Positions 43,155 through 49,974 of a DNA stretch of 49,974 bases are shown one piece after another. The stretch is from assembly GCF_028288105.1 (NCBI RefSeq), contig NZ_JAQBOI010000230.1, forward strand, positions 1 to 49,974, given 5' to 3'. The position numbers were made by a program, and so were the translations under genes. The DNA is from Mucilaginibacter sp. (GTDB lineage: Bacteria > Bacteroidota > Bacteroidia > Sphingobacteriales > Sphingobacteriaceae). Under the pieces are notes generated by a model. It did not search any database. It was not told the origin of the DNA and was given only the letters and a program-made list of their open reading frames with translations. The stretch's first letter is position 1. Each line of letters starts with the position of its first letter.

Positions 43155-45269
43155 TTGAAAGCTGATATCAGAGTAGCGCTTGTAGGAAATCCAAATACCG
43201 GTAAATCGACACTCTTTAATGCACTAACCGGTTTAAATCAAAAAATAGGAAACTTTCCGGGGGTTACTGTTGATAAAAAAATTGGTTACACCCAACTGCC
43301 TGATGGCCGCCGCGCCGAAATAATTGATCTTCCGGGTACTTATAGCTTATATCCCAAAAGCAGGGACGAATCTATCGTGTTTTCTGTATTGGCCGAAAAA
43401 GCAACTGAGCTCACCCCCGATTTGATCGTTGTCATCCTTGATGCTACTAATCTTAAACGCAACCTGCTTTTATATACACAGGTTGCCGATCTGAAGATCC
43501 CCGTTATCATAGCGCTTAATATGATCGACCTGTCTAAAAAGGCAGGTATCGATATTGATATAAATAAACTGGCCGAAAAACTTGGTGTGCCCATTATTCC
43601 GGTATCGGCACGTAAAATAGAAGGTATCGGCGAACTAAAAACAGCTATATCTTACGCCAATAAGTTTGCCTTACAGCAAGAAAGCATTGATGTATGCGCC
43701 TTAGCCCCGGGAATCATCGAAAGTATCAGCAAAGAGATTGATACCGATAACTCGTACTTCGCCCTGCAGCTTGCGCATCAGCACGAAACGTTAAAATTTT
43801 TAACTCCGGCCCAAAGCGACCGCATTGAGGAGCTGGAAAAAGAACACGGTTTCCATTCTCAAAAAGCACAGGCCAGCGAAACCATTGCCCGTTACAATTA
43901 CATAAACGACCTGCTTTACGATACTGTGAAAACGCCCGTAACGGCGCACGACGAATCGATAAGTAATAAAATAGATAAAGTACTTACCCATAAAGTATTT
44001 GGCTTTATCATTTTCATGGGGATACTGCTGTTCATGTTCCAGTCGATATTTGCCTGGTCAGAATATCCAATGTCGCTAATAGAAGACCTGTTTGTGTGGA
44101 TAGAAGGCGGCTTGCGCACTATTTTGCCTGCCGGGCCATTGGTGAGTTTGCTGATTGATGGCGTTGTTGCCGGCTTAAGCGGTGTAATGGTGTTTATCCC
44201 GCAAATCGCTATCCTGTTCGCCTTCATATCTGTATTGGAAGATACCGGCTATATGTCGCGTGTTACGTTTATGATGGACAAGATCATGCGCAAGGTTGGC
44301 CTTAACGGAAAATCTGTAGTGCCGCTTATTGGTGGCTTTGCCTGCGCGGTGCCATCCATCATGAGTACCCGTACCATCGAAAATTGGAAGGACAGGATGA
44401 TCACCATAATGGTTACACCGTTGGTTGCTTGCTCTGCCCGTTTACCGGTTTACACTTTATTGATAGCATTGGTTGTACCCAACCGTAATGTATGGTGGAT
44501 ATTTAATCTGCAGGGATTAGCCTTAACAGGCATGTATGTGCTTAGTTTGGTATCGGCTGTGGTGGTGGCGTATGTAATGAAATTTATACTAAAATCGCGC
44601 GAACGCGGATACTTTATTATGGAGTTGCCGGTGTACCGTATGCCCCGCTGGAACAATGTGTTATTCTCTATGTACGAGCGTTCGAAAACCTTTGTACTGG
44701 AAGCCGGTAAGGTGATCATTGCTGTATCTGTAATACTATGGGTGCTGTCATCTTATGGCCCGGGTAACCGATTCGTCAATATCGAGAAAAAATATGAGCA
44801 GCCGCAGTATACCAAAACGATGACACCGGATAGCCTTATCCGTGTGATATCTACAGAAAAACTGGAGAACTCATACGCAGGCGTATTGGGCCACGTGATT
44901 GAGCCCGTTATTAAACCATTAGGATTCGACTGGAAGATAGGCATCGCTTTAATAACATCTTTTGCCGCACGCGAGGTATTTGTGGGCACTATGGCCACTA
45001 TTTATAGCGTGGAGGGTGATGCCGATAGGATAGACTCGGTGCAGGATAAAATGCGTAACGCTAAAAACCCGAATACCGGCGGCCCTGTGTTTACGCTGGC
45101 AGTAGCCTTTTCGCTGATGATGTTTTATGCCTTTGCCATGCAATGCGCCAGTACAGTTGCCGTAGTATATCGCGAAACCAAAGATTGGCGCTGGCCTGCC
45201 GCCCAGTTTGTATACATGACCGCCCTGGCTTATGGGGCCGCATTTTTGGTTTACAATCTTTTGAAATAA
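43155..45269 (+). CDS. feoB: Ferrous iron transport protein B
   Basis: 704 residues from a TTG start, the only one that keeps the N-terminus of the G domain. G1 is GNPNTGKS (11-18), G3 DLPGTYSL (from 58) and G4 NMID (122-125). Two Gate domains follow with about eight to ten membrane spans, the conserved Cys/Pro/Gly blocks GFACAVPSIMSTRTI and ITSFAAREVFVGTMATIYSVEG, and Cys-containing FAMQCASTVAVVYRETKDW. It moves Fe(II) across the inner membrane, driven by GTP. FeoC is absent, as usual outside enterobacteria. It ends close to the convergent gene at 45283. Confidence 0.97.
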   Translation: MKADIRVALVGNPNTGKSTLFNALTGLNQKIGNFPGVTVDKKIGYTQLPDGRRAEIIDLPGTYSLYPKSRDESIVFSVLAEKATELTPDLIVVILDATNLKRNLLLYTQVADLKIPVIIALNMIDLSKKAGIDIDINKLAEKLGVPIIPVSARKIEGIGELKTAISYANKFALQQESIDVCALAPGIIESISKEIDTDNSYFALQLAHQHETLKFLTPAQSDRIEELEKEHGFHSQKAQASETIARYNYINDLLYDTVKTPVTAHDESISNKIDKVLTHKVFGFIIFMGILLFMFQSIFAWSEYPMSLIEDLFVWIEGGLRTILPAGPLVSLLIDGVVAGLSGVMVFIPQIAILFAFISVLEDTGYMSRVTFMMDKIMRKVGLNGKSVVPLIGGFACAVPSIMSTRTIENWKDRMITIMVTPLVACSARLPVYTLLIALVVPNRNVWWIFNLQGLALTGMYVLSLVSAVVVAYVMKFILKSRERGYFIMELPVYRMPRWNNVLFSMYERSKTFVLEAGKVIIAVSVILWVLSSYGPGNRFVNIEKKYEQPQYTKTMTPDSLIRVISTEKLENSYAGVLGHVIEPVIKPLGFDWKIGIALITSFAAREVFVGTMATIYSVEGDADRIDSVQDKMRNAKNPNTGGPVFTLAVAFSLMMFYAFAMQCASTVAVVYRETKDWRWPAAQFVYMTALAYGAAFLVYNLLK

Positions 45270-45282
45270 TAATTATAGTCCG

Positions 45283-46101
45283 TTAATAATTGCACCATAA
45301 CTCTATAAGGCCTTTAGGGGCTTTGGGGTTATCTAATTTCACCATTGTTATAGCATCTTTTAAATAATATTTAGAGAGGGCGATTACTTTTTCTGCGGCT
45401 GGTCTGTCTTCTTCATAATAAAACCGCACCATATTTTTAAATGGGTAAGTAGTTATTACTTCCTTTGCCGGTACATTAAATTTATTGGTTTTTAATATGC
45501 TCTGTAACTTGTTGGTTTTTTCATCTGCATCTGTTGTGTTTTTATTTACCTGCATAAATACAATTGCTGGTGCTTTAACAAGCGTTATTTTTGCCCAGGA
45601 TTGATCTGTAATACTGTTTACAACAATAGCGGTATCCTTTTTATTTGGTTTTTCTGAACCAGACATACTTCTCGGTTTGGAGTTATATTCATCAACCAGT
45701 TTCATTACCATATTATAGGTAACAGTGTCGCGTTCATTAATGATTTTCAAAATACTTCTCATCGTATTGCCATCACTACGTACTTTATCAGTCATAAAGT
45801 TTTCAACTATCCTCGCGCCGATATCTGCCACTAACTGTTTATTATCGTCACCAATTGTTCGGTTTAATGTGATAAGGGCAATATCACTTCTAAAATGAGT
45901 AGAGTCTTGTGCAAGGAGGTCTTGCATTAGCGACTTTGTGAGGTCGCCATATTTTAGCGAATTGTTAATCTCCTGTTGCTTTAATTCATTAGTATGATTT
46001 AATACAGCGAGAACCAATACTAATACACCCCCACTTATAATCTTTACAATTATATCTAAATAATCAAGCCAGTCTTTTTTTACTGAAGAGTCAGGTTTCA
46101 T
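45283..46101 (-). CDS. Membrane-anchored protein of unknown function
   Basis: 272 residues with one membrane span (about 18-36, IIVKIISGGVLVLVLAVL) after a short charged start (MKPDSSVKKDWLDYLD). The rest is predicted soluble: helical (about 45-150, NNSLKYGDLTKSLMQDLL, IVENFMTDKVRSDGNTM), a Ser/Lys/Asn linker, and a C-terminal beta/alpha region ending VRFYYEEDRPAAEKVIALSKYYL and IELWCNY. I do not recognise it. The end (RFYYEEDR...A..V...) is reminiscent of small sensor domains that occur in membrane-bound effectors, but I cannot name one. It is convergent with feoB and divergent from the SprT-like gene. Confidence 0.75.
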   Translation of the reverse strand: MKPDSSVKKDWLDYLDIIVKIISGGVLVLVLAVLNHTNELKQQEINNSLKYGDLTKSLMQDLLAQDSTHFRSDIALITLNRTIGDDNKQLVADIGARIVENFMTDKVRSDGNTMRSILKIINERDTVTYNMVMKLVDEYNSKPRSMSGSEKPNKKDTAIVVNSITDQSWAKITLVKAPAIVFMQVNKNTTDADEKTNKLQSILKTNKFNVPAKEVITTYPFKNMVRFYYEEDRPAAEKVIALSKYYLKDAITMVKLDNPKAPKGLIELWCNY

Positions 46102-46231
46102 AAAAAAAATATTTATGTAAACGATTAATTATCAATAATATAAATATACAAGTTGTATTGCTTTAATTAATAAAAATATTGGATGATTTATAAGATTATG
46201 AAAACCCTTATCTTTGCCGCAGAGGTAAAAA

Positions 46232-46846
46232 TTGGATAAAGTAAAAGTATTAGAACAATATCTTCCCCCTGATGCGGCACCACTTATTGGCCGCTGGATA
46301 GATTACTTTAAATGTGAATTTAAAATTTCGCGCAACCGCGGTAGCAAGTTTGGCGACTATCGTGCGCCACACTCCGGTAAAGGGCATCGCATATCTGTAA
46401 ACTTCGATCTTAACCCTTACGCTTTTTTGGTGACCACCGTGCACGAGTTTGCGCACCTGCATACCTGGAACGAGCATAAGCAAAAAGCCAAACCACACGG
46501 TACCGAGTGGAAGAACAATTTTAAAAAGATGATGCAGCCTTTTTTTGAAAAAGAGGTTTTCCCGTTGGATGTTAAGCATGCCATCACCAGCTATTTGAAT
46601 AACCCCGCGGCATCAAGCTGCTCAGACCTCACCCTGTACCGCTCGCTGCGTAAATATGATGCGCCAAAGGAATCGGTGCATACGGTAGAAAAACTGCCGC
46701 TAAAAGCCTTATTTAAGCTAAAGGATGGCCGTGTGTTCCGCAAGGAAGAGAAATTGCGTAAACGTTATAAGTGTGTAGAAGTAAGCACCCGAAGAGTTTA
46801 CCTGTTTAGCCCGGTGGCTGAGGTAGAGGTAATAGAGGAGGGTTAA
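46232..46846 (+). CDS. SprT-like zinc metalloprotease-fold protein
   Basis: 204 residues from a TTG start. The zinc motif HEFAH is at 71-75 and a further candidate ligand His89 in KPHGTEWKNNF. The pattern ISVNFDLNPYAFLVTTVHEFAH is that of the SprT-like family (PF10263; related to human Spartan). The C-terminal region (about 110-204) is basic with several Lys/Arg blocks and may hold DNA; one Cys in the family zinc ribbon is present but the full four-Cys ribbon is not seen. A TATCTTTG box (46209-46216) lies 15 bases before the start; a -33 partner is not evident. In bacteria the role is unproven. Confidence 0.88.
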   Translation: MDKVKVLEQYLPPDAAPLIGRWIDYFKCEFKISRNRGSKFGDYRAPHSGKGHRISVNFDLNPYAFLVTTVHEFAHLHTWNEHKQKAKPHGTEWKNNFKKMMQPFFEKEVFPLDVKHAITSYLNNPAASSCSDLTLYRSLRKYDAPKESVHTVEKLPLKALFKLKDGRVFRKEEKLRKRYKCVEVSTRRVYLFSPVAEVEVIEEG

Positions 46847-46864
46847 TCCTGCGGATAGACAAAC

Positions 46865-46898
46865 AAAAAAGGCGCAATATTAATATTGCGCCTTTTTT
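46865..46898. terminator. Bidirectional terminator (34-bp perfect palindrome)
   Basis: A perfect palindrome with A-run left and T-run right, serving the SprT-like gene and, on the minus strand, gltX. Confidence 0.92.
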
Positions 46899-46907
46899 GT
46901 TTCTACC

Positions 46908-46945
46908 ATGTCATTGCCGCGTTGATACGCTCACAGCAATGACAT
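46908..46945. repeat. REP-like inverted repeat (TGTCATTGC type)
   Basis: ATGTCATTGC (46908-46917) and GCAATGACAT (46936-46945) enclose an 18-base loop. The arms resemble the widespread extragenic repeat beginning TGTCATTGCGAG. T's follow on the plus strand (46945-46950). It lies between the bidirectional terminator and the end of gltX. Confidence 0.55.
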
Positions 46946-46949
46946 TTTT

Positions 46950-48470
46950 TTATGCAGTAAACGCTTCCAGCGCTTTCTCTATTCTTATTATGGTTTCGCT
47001 TTCACCCAATAGCTTAGCTATATCAAACACATGCGGGCCAAACTTACCACCTACCAGCATAATACGGAAAGGCAGCATTACGTCACCCGCCTTTAAGCCT
47101 TTTTCTTCGGCAAGGGCTTTAAATTTGGCTTCCAGTTCGGCAGCGTCAAACGTTTCGGGGCTGCTTAATATGCCGATGAACGCGGTAAAGAAATCGGTTT
47201 TGGCATCCGTCCATTTTGGTTTTACTGCGTTCAGATCATACTCAGCTGGCTGCTGGAAAAAGTATGCGGCTTGCTGATAAAAATCAGTCAGTAAAACGCA
47301 GCGGTCTTTAATGGTATCTATAACTTTAAGCAAATAAGCTTCGTCCTTTACAATAACATTGTTGGCCTTTAAAATATCCCATACCTTCAGCTTCAGCGTT
47401 TCGGCATCAGTTCTTTTTATCCACTCGGCGTTGTACCATTTAGCTTTTTCAAAATCGAACTTCGCGCCCGCTTTGCTGATCCTTTCAATGGAGAATTTCT
47501 CTATCATCTCATCCAGCGAGAAGATCTCCTGGTCGGTACCATCGTTCCAGCCCAGCATAGCCAGCAGGTTCAAAAATGCTTCGGGCAAAAAGCCTAATTC
47601 GCGGAAACCCGGGGTTAACTCATTGGTTTTAGCATCCCACCAGTTCATGGCATAAACCGGGAAACCAAGGCGTGCACCATCGCGTTTGCTTAGTTTACCG
47701 TGCCCATCTGGTTTTAATATCAATGGTAGGTGCGCCCACTCTGGCATGTCAGCCTTCCAGCCTAAATATTCCCAAAGCAGGATATGTACAGGTGCAGATG
47801 GCAACCACTCTTCACCACGGAAAGCATGCGTTATCTTCATCAAATAATCATCAACCACTACGGCTAAGTGATAGGTTGGCATACCGTCGGCTTTCAGCAA
47901 TACCTTATCATCAACCTGGTTAGTTTCAAAACTAACGTGGCCGCGTATCATATCATTAAAGTTTACGGTTTCACCTTCCGGCATTTTTATGCGGATAACA
48001 TGGGGTGTACCATCATGCAGTAGTTTTTCTGTTTCCTGTAATGGCAGGCTTAAAGAATTGCGCAGGCCGTTACGTGTTGCCAGGCCATATTGAAAATTTG
48101 GAACTTCTTTGCGTTTTTTATCAAGGTCTTCGGCGGTATCAAAGGCATAATAAGCGTGGCCTTCTGCTACCAGTTTTTCTGCGTATTGGCGGTAAATAGG
48201 TTTGCGTTCGCTTTGGCGATATGGGGCATATTGGCCACCAACAACCGGGCTTTCGTCCGGCGTAATGCCGCACCATTTTAAACAATCTAATATGTATTGT
48301 TCGGCGCCATCTACGTAGCGGTTTTGGTCGGTATCTTCGATACGCAGCACAAAATCGCCTTTGTGTTTTTTAGCAAATAGGTAATTAAACAAAACAGTAC
48401 GCACCCCACCCAGGTGTAAACCACCTGTTGGACTTGGCGCAAAACGGACTCTTACTTTTTTATCTGACAT
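46950..48470 (-). CDS. gltX: Glutamyl-tRNA synthetase
   Basis: 506 residues from the ATG at 48470 (MSDKKVRVRFAPSPTG); the ORF is open 12 codons further, but a promoter box lies in that stretch. The class I HIGH motif is HLGG in PTGGLHLGGVRTVLFN; the KMSKS motif reads KLSKRDGA. The anticodon-binding domain follows (GFLPEAFLNLLAMLGW, then helical end). It charges tRNA-Glu; whether it is also non-discriminating for Gln cannot be told here. Essential cytoplasmic enzyme. A single gene with a shared terminator. Confidence 0.98.
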   Translation of the reverse strand: MSDKKVRVRFAPSPTGGLHLGGVRTVLFNYLFAKKHKGDFVLRIEDTDQNRYVDGAEQYILDCLKWCGITPDESPVVGGQYAPYRQSERKPIYRQYAEKLVAEGHAYYAFDTAEDLDKKRKEVPNFQYGLATRNGLRNSLSLPLQETEKLLHDGTPHVIRIKMPEGETVNFNDMIRGHVSFETNQVDDKVLLKADGMPTYHLAVVVDDYLMKITHAFRGEEWLPSAPVHILLWEYLGWKADMPEWAHLPLILKPDGHGKLSKRDGARLGFPVYAMNWWDAKTNELTPGFRELGFLPEAFLNLLAMLGWNDGTDQEIFSLDEMIEKFSIERISKAGAKFDFEKAKWYNAEWIKRTDAETLKLKVWDILKANNVIVKDEAYLLKVIDTIKDRCVLLTDFYQQAAYFFQQPAEYDLNAVKPKWTDAKTDFFTAFIGILSSPETFDAAELEAKFKALAEEKGLKAGDVMLPFRIMLVGGKFGPHVFDIAKLLGESETIIRIEKALEAFTA

Positions 48471-48477
48471 TGCGGGG

Positions 48478-48506
48478 CAAAGATAAACGTAATAACCCGA
48501 AGCCAA
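48478..48506 (-). promoter_or_regulatory. Promoter of gltX
   Basis: On the minus strand TTTG-type element at 48504-48506 (CAA on plus), 18 bases, then TATCTTTG (48478-48485 on plus as CAAAGATA). Start is predicted near 48471, so the mRNA would have almost no leader before ATG 48470. Confidence 0.65.
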
Positions 48507-48584
48507 AAGTTTGATGTGAAATGTGGCAGTTTGCAGATATGGAGGTTATTGGAATATATTATCTTTATATCCTAAACCGTTATC

Positions 48585-49076
48585 ATGCGTAGCAATATTT
48601 TCATTTCGATAGGTATATGTGCCCTTTTAAATTCCTGTACTTCGTCTAATAAAGCGCCGGCATTGGCAGATACATCTGAAAAAGATACGGCTACAAAACA
48701 AGCTGTTATCAAAACAACATCTAATAATACTTTAAAAAAGGATGGTGATAATGATTTTGAAAAGAAGGTTTATTTCAAGATAGATAAGATCTACTCAGGC
48801 CCCGTTTATGAGGATAAAAGCCATGTGGATGTATTTTACCGGATACTTGAAATACCAGAAGAAGAAAATATTTCTTTGTATGCAGAAAAGATATCTATTG
48901 GCGACGAAGGAGGCAGTTATCTTTTAATAAAGAGAATTAGGTTTACTGACGAAAACTCAACTCTGCCAAAATTTGGTCTTTCTAAGGTAGACTCTCTAAA
49001 GTTTATAGATAGCGTTAAAATTTCCGGTTACTTTAATGATAAACGGTTGATAGTGAATTTATCCGAACTTAAATAA
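48585..49076 (+). CDS. Lipoprotein of unknown function
   Basis: 163 residues with a lipoprotein signal (SIGICALLNSC, Cys18). The next 35 residues are Ser/Thr/Lys/Asp-rich and probably a linker. The remaining 105 residues are mostly beta (KKVYFKIDKIYSGPVYEDK, YRILEIPEEENISLYAEKI, FIDSVKISGYFNDKRLIVNL) with an acidic loop. I do not recognise the fold; an immunoglobulin-like or small beta-sandwich is possible. It ends two bases before the convergent transglutaminase gene. Confidence 0.75.
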   Translation: MRSNIFISIGICALLNSCTSSNKAPALADTSEKDTATKQAVIKTTSNNTLKKDGDNDFEKKVYFKIDKIYSGPVYEDKSHVDVFYRILEIPEEENISLYAEKISIGDEGGSYLLIKRIRFTDENSTLPKFGLSKVDSLKFIDSVKISGYFNDKRLIVNLSELK

Positions 49077-49078
49077 CC

Positions 49079-49927
49079 TTACAGATACGTTATCCCGTCA
49101 AAAACTGATTTTGTATAGTAGATCGGCTCAAAAGACTCATCCTCTAACATTTCACAACTGGCTTTAACATTACTGCAAAATACATCGCCAAAAATGCTGG
49201 CAATGGCGGCATCGGCAGCATCGCGGCCGGTGGCTATTTTAACCAGGCCGTTTAACGGGGCCAATTTGGTGGCATCAAACAAGATCCATTCGCCGCCCAG
49301 GTATGCTTCAAAACAGGCATGAAAATCGGCGGGGACAAGCTTATAAGCATATCCGGTAAAGTAACGGGCAGGTATGGTAAGCGCACGGCAAAGGGCTATC
49401 CCCAAATGGGCAAAATCACGGCATACGCCGGCTTGCTGGGTAACGGTATCGTAGGCCGATGTTTCTGATGTACTGAAGCCGCTCAGGTATTCCACATTTT
49501 TGTGGATCCAATCGGTAACGGCAACCACCTGCCGGTAGGTATTGTCGATATTACCAAAGGTGTTGTTGGCTAAACGGTAAAGCTTGTCCGACTGGCAGTA
49601 GCGGCTTGGATTTAGATAGGTTAACACAGCAGGGTCAAACTGGCTTACCAGTACTTCCTGAAAATCGCGGTAGTCCTTTATCTCGTAGTAATTATCAACA
49701 GTGGCTTCGTATTTTATGTTGACGATGCCGGTATCGGTGATATCCAGCCGTACAAAACGATTCTCGCCATTTATTGAAGGGAGTTCTTCGGCCTTTATGT
49801 AGGGCTCGATGCTTAGTTTTTCGTCCAGTATGGTTTGGTGCGCGGTGCGTAACGCATGTACATTTAATATTAAAGTGCTCGGTGCCTTTACCTCGTATCC
49901 TAACTCTGCCGAAACTTTAAATTTCAT
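49079..49927 (-). CDS. Transglutaminase-like cysteine peptidase family protein
   Basis: 282 residues. An N-terminal beta region (about 1-110, the bacterial transglutaminase-like N-terminal domain, PF08379 type) precedes the catalytic core. The triad is visible: Cys in QQAGVCRDFAHLG, His in PADFHACFEAYL, Asp in WILFDATKLAP. It is cytoplasmic by lack of a signal peptide. Such genes usually stand with an alpha-E protein, a circularly permuted ATP-grasp protein and a proteasome-type protease, a set of unknown peptide-making or peptide-cutting role. The upstream gene continues out of the window and overlaps its start by 11 bases. Confidence 0.93.
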   Translation of the reverse strand: MKFKVSAELGYEVKAPSTLILNVHALRTAHQTILDEKLSIEPYIKAEELPSINGENRFVRLDITDTGIVNIKYEATVDNYYEIKDYRDFQEVLVSQFDPAVLTYLNPSRYCQSDKLYRLANNTFGNIDNTYRQVVAVTDWIHKNVEYLSGFSTSETSAYDTVTQQAGVCRDFAHLGIALCRALTIPARYFTGYAYKLVPADFHACFEAYLGGEWILFDATKLAPLNGLVKIATGRDAADAAIASIFGDVFCSNVKASCEMLEDESFEPIYYTKSVFDGITYL

Positions 49928-49973
49928 CTTTTACATCCGGTAATTTTGAAAACGCCTTTTCCATCCACTCCCC
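49917..49973 (-). CDS. 3' end of an upstream gene, partial
   Basis: Eighteen codons plus the TAA stop (49917-49919) are open to the right edge and read GEWMEKAFSKLPDVKDEI. The stop lies inside the start of the transglutaminase gene, an overlap typical of an operon. By context it could be the alpha-E or ATP-grasp partner, but the piece is too short to tell. Confidence 0.45.
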   Translation of the reverse strand, partial: GEWMEKAFSKLPDVKDEI

Positions 49974-49974
49974 C

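Noticed and set aside
45283..46101. Membrane-anchored unknown protein as a defence effector
   Set aside because: One membrane span plus soluble domain is suggestive, but there is no partner gene (nucleotide cyclase, TIR, STING or similar) next to it.
1..49974. CRISPR arrays, complete insertion sequences, rRNA genes, prophage genes
   Set aside because: None was seen: no evenly spaced direct repeats, no transposase with terminal inverted repeats, no rRNA motifs and no phage structural genes.

Overview
The window looks like chromosome of a Bacteroidota member of the Sphingobacteriaceae type (Mucilaginibacter or Pedobacter-like). The reasons are a SusC/SusD pair with lipoprotein glycan-binding partners, TonB-linked receptors, a transmembrane AraC regulator, Bacteroidota-type promoters (TTTG, about 19 bases, TAnnTTTG), no Shine-Dalgarno sequences, tRNA genes without an encoded CCA, and the three-subunit succinate dehydrogenase typical of the phylum. 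The genus is inferred; no rRNA is present to confirm it.

Layout. 1-8.4 kb: the tail of an rRNA methyltransferase; an Lrp/AsnC regulator; a small transcription unit (promoter, two tandem tRNA-like RNAs of 112 and 116 nt, hairpin); an outer-membrane barrel protein; a CsbD-like small protein; an S41 processing protease; a secreted His/Gly/Lys-rich protein; an unknown conserved protein; a sodium/solute symporter; and a normal tRNA-Asp with its own promoter and terminator. 8.5-12.6 kb: a TonB-dependent receptor with a membrane AraC regulator, a stretch of palindromes, and tiny membrane ORFs. 12.8-25.7 kb: a polysaccharide utilisation locus (PUL) of six co-directional genes (susC, susD, two PKD/CBM-like surface lipoproteins, two GH16 enzymes) with a divergent beta-propeller/LuxR regulator; the target is probably a beta-1,3-glucan such as laminarin. 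25.7-31.6 kb: decay and insertion debris (nucleotidyltransferase remnant, frameshifted TlpA-like gene, tRNA-Asp fragment) around a hybrid histidine kinase and a GH35-like enzyme. 31.7-35 kb: a large VIT/VWA protein that also contains a TonB plug-like segment. 35-50 kb: core genes, namely succinate dehydrogenase (with a four-helix-bundle gene inserted between sdhA and sdhB), thioredoxin-like lipoprotein, Gfo/Idh/MocA oxidoreductase, DUF4142 protein, gcvH, VanZ-like, VOC protein, feoAB, SprT-like, gltX and a transglutaminase.

How they work together. The SusC/D complex and the surface lipoproteins would capture glucan, the GH16 lipoproteins would cut it, and the divergent sensor would switch the operon. 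The accessory block from 8.5 to 29.9 kb lies between an intact tRNA-Asp and a partial tRNA-Asp copy, which raises, but does not prove, an island interpretation.

The best candidates for something undescribed are: (i) the twin tRNA-like RNAs, which combine a tRNA-Leu-like D arm and a very long variable region with an Asp anticodon and the known AspRS identity bases; (ii) the four-helix-bundle gene wrapped in GAGATTTGAGA-type repeats inside the sdh operon; (iii) the VIT-VWA-TonB-plug-TPR-DUF2135 fusion.
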